A stretch of DNA of 16,017 nucleotides from Synergistaceae bacterium UBA1358. Its GTDB lineage: Bacteria > Synergistota > Synergistia > Synergistales > Synergistaceae. Position numbers and translations under genes: made by a program. The DNA is taken from the NCBI GenBank assembly GCA_002306075.1, contig DBRW01000029.1:1-16017 (forward strand). Direction: 5' to 3'. This document shows, piece after piece, positions 14,943-16,017 of the stretch (position 1 is the stretch's first letter; each line of letters starts with the position of its first letter). The notes under the pieces were generated by a model. It saw nothing but the letters and a program-made list of their open reading frames with translations. It had not been told where the DNA came from and made no database searches.

Positions 14943-14965
14943 TCTTCAACTGTTGAAGAATAGCA
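14943..14965 (-). promoter_or_regulatory. pnp promoter with overlapping palindromic operator candidate
   Basis: The minus strand shows an extended -10 box TGC-TATTCT (14957-14965). Overlapping its last bases is a perfect 8-bp palindrome TCTTCAAC-n-GTTGAAGA (14943-14959). The one-base centre excludes an RNA hairpin, so a dimeric protein-binding site over the start of transcription is more likely. The -35 match is poor. Confidence 0.45.
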
Positions 14966-14978
14966 CAAAATAACATAA

Positions 14979-15005
14979 ATGGCGAAGGGATTCATCCTCC
15001 GCCAT
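14979..15005 (-). promoter_or_regulatory. hairpin in the rpsO-pnp spacer
   Basis: ATGGCG (14979-14984) pairs with CGCCAT (15000-15005), with an inner GGAT/ATCC stem. On the minus strand it is followed by TTTATGTTATTTT. It may be a leaky terminator of rpsO, or an RNA-processing hairpin comparable in position to the RNase III site of E. coli rpsO-pnp. Confidence 0.45.
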
Positions 15006-15046
15006 GCATAGTTTCCTATTTTTTCAGTAACTTCGGCAACCTTTGA

Positions 15047-15313
15047 TCAGTGACGCAGTCCAAGGCGCTGTATAAGCGACTGATAACGGTTGAAATCACG
15101 GTCTTTGAGATACTGGAGAAGCTTGCGGCGCTTTCCTACCATGATGAGAAGACCGCGGCGGGAATGAAAATCCTTCTTATGGATCTTCATGTGCTCCGTG
15201 AGCTCACGGATACGCGCAGTGAGGATGGCCACCTGTACCTCTGTGGAACCTGTGTCTGCCCCGTGTACTTTGAATTCTTCGATCAGCTGCTGTTTTTTCT
15301 CCTTGTCGATCAT
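15047..15313 (-). CDS. rpsO: 30S ribosomal protein S15
   Basis: S15 binds 16S rRNA early in assembly of the small-subunit platform. With the ATG at 15313 the protein has 88 residues, the family length. It shows DTGSTEVQVAILTARI, HKKDFHSRRGLLIMVGKRRKLLQYL and ends LIQRLGLRH. A GTG three codons upstream also opens the frame but overlaps the AGGAG site (15322-15326), which lies 8 nt before the ATG. The leader (about 86 nt) has CTGAG/CTCAG (15329-15333 with 15359-15363) bracketing a loop just before the ribosome site, compatible with S15 autoregulation, which is known elsewhere. Confidence 0.97.
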   Translation of the reverse strand: MIDKEKKQQLIEEFKVHGADTGSTEVQVAILTARIRELTEHMKIHKKDFHSRRGLLIMVGKRRKLLQYLKDRDFNRYQSLIQRLGLRH

Positions 15314-15405
15314 ATCGATCACTCCTGTCTGAGCCTGTTACGCTCGATATTCCCCAAACTCAGGCCAACGTCGCACTGCGTAGGTCCGTGTGAAGGGCAA
15401 TGGAA

Positions 15406-15434
15406 ATAATAGCAGAGAGTTCCGGATATGACAA
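15406..15434 (-). promoter_or_regulatory. rpsO promoter
   Basis: TTGTCA (15429-15434), a 17-bp spacer and TATTAT (15406-15411), with TGC directly before the -10 box, give the best sigma-70-type promoter in the window. The start of transcription falls near 15400. Confidence 0.75.
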
Positions 15435-15464
15435 GCCGTCCCGGCAAGATCTCTGCGTCCTTGA

Positions 15465-16017
15465 TCATTTGGGGTTGTCTGTCTTTTTTATCCCGCGCAG
15501 TTCCGCCCTCTTCTTCATCCTGTTCCTGACGGCAGAACAGTACACGGCCGCCAGCGGGTTGTGCCCCAGGACCCTGTCCTTCACGGCAAGCGGGACCACA
15601 TAGGTGTGTGAATGCCTGATGAAGAGGGCATCATGGCCTACGCAGAGTCCGACAACAAGGTTCAGGTCTGTCTTCTTTTCTTCGAGCATCCTTGCCTGCT
15701 CTATCGGGTTGCAGCTGACAGGCCCGACTTTGTCGCTTGTCGGGGCTCCCATATCGGATTTCGGTATGCCGCACACTTTGCAGCAGACCGCCTCGATCTC
15801 GAAGAAAGCGGAGAGATATTCGGCAATTTTTGCGGCCTCTTCGTGCAGTCCCACACAAAAGGCCAATCCGAGCCTCTTATATCCCATCCTTGAGGCGAAC
15901 TCCACAACTTCTTCTATCCTGTTGAGGTCGCCGTAGAACTCCGACTCTACGGAGGCTGCGGCCTGCATCATCATTTTCTCCTGCGGGTCAGCATAGAGTT
16001 CGATGCTGTTTCTGACT
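15465..16017 (-). CDS. DUF1847 family cysteine-rich protein (5' end outside window)
   Basis: The frame is open to the right edge; an ATG at 15974 exists with AGGAG close by, but the 14 codons upstream (VRNSIELYADPQEK) also fit the family, so the true start is probably beyond the window. Visible features are RIEEVVEFASRMGYKRLGLAFCVGL, a cysteine cluster VCCKVCGIP, GPVSCNP, and GLCVGHDALFIRHS followed by LAVKDRVLGHNPLAAVY near the C-terminus, all typical of DUF1847 as I remember it. The conserved Cys and His residues suggest metal binding; the reaction is unknown. The gene ends just before the rpsO promoter and seems independent of the rpsO operon. Confidence 0.8.
   Translation of the reverse strand, partial: VRNSIELYADPQEKMMMQAAASVESEFYGDLNRIEEVVEFASRMGYKRLGLAFCVGLHEEAAKIAEYLSAFFEIEAVCCKVCGIPKSDMGAPTSDKVGPVSCNPIEQARMLEEKKTDLNLVVGLCVGHDALFIRHSHTYVVPLAVKDRVLGHNPLAAVYCSAVRNRMKKRAELRGIKKTDNPK

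Overview
The window is a bacterial chromosome segment, moderately GC-rich by eye, dominated by translation genes. Every gene I can support lies on the minus strand, so reading direction runs from the right edge to the left. The gene order (thrS, infC-rpmI-rplT, pheS-pheT, then zapA-cvpA-mutS2) is the Bacillota-type arrangement; from memory B. subtilis has pheS-pheT-rnhC-zapA-yshB-polX-mutSB. Here rnhC and polX are absent and a ZapB-like coiled-coil gene is present. Together with the protein sequences and the DUF1847 gene, this makes a Bacillota relative or Synergistota my best guess, but that is inference and not proven by the window.

Layout from right to left: (i) a DUF1847 cysteine-rich protein, cut by the right edge (15465-16017). 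(ii) A promoter (TTGTCA, 17 bp, TGC-TATTAT) driving rpsO, a structured rpsO-pnp spacer with a second promoter and a palindromic operator candidate, then pnp, dut and thrS in close succession. (iii) A promoter and about 160-nt leader with an intrinsic-terminator-like hairpin in front of infC-rpmI-rplT. infC appears to start at a rare ATA codon, as expected for IF-3 autoregulation. (iv) A 454-bp gap with inverted repeats but no clear gene. (v) pheS-pheT followed by a division/repair group (zapB-like, zapA, cvpA, mutS2) in which the last three genes overlap by 4 bp each. (vi) A 680-bp non-coding zone full of inverted repeats, including two 126-bp near-palindromes that abut the mutS2 stop codon. 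(vii) The N-terminus of a membrane-anchored protein cut by the left edge, with its own promoter.

The genes cover initiation (IF-3), ribosome parts (S15, L20, L35), tRNA charging (Thr, Phe), RNA decay (PNPase), nucleotide hygiene (dUTPase), Z-ring assembly (ZapA/ZapB-like) and DNA or ribosome quality control (MutS2). Most of this is ordinary core genome. The parts I find most worth a second look are the paired 126-bp palindromic units, whose arms differ between copies yet keep pairing, the infC control region (ATA start, overlapping two-codon ORF, attenuator), and the MutS2 Smr domain that lacks the Asp of its LDLR motif. I did not find a convincing new multi-gene defence or mobile system.
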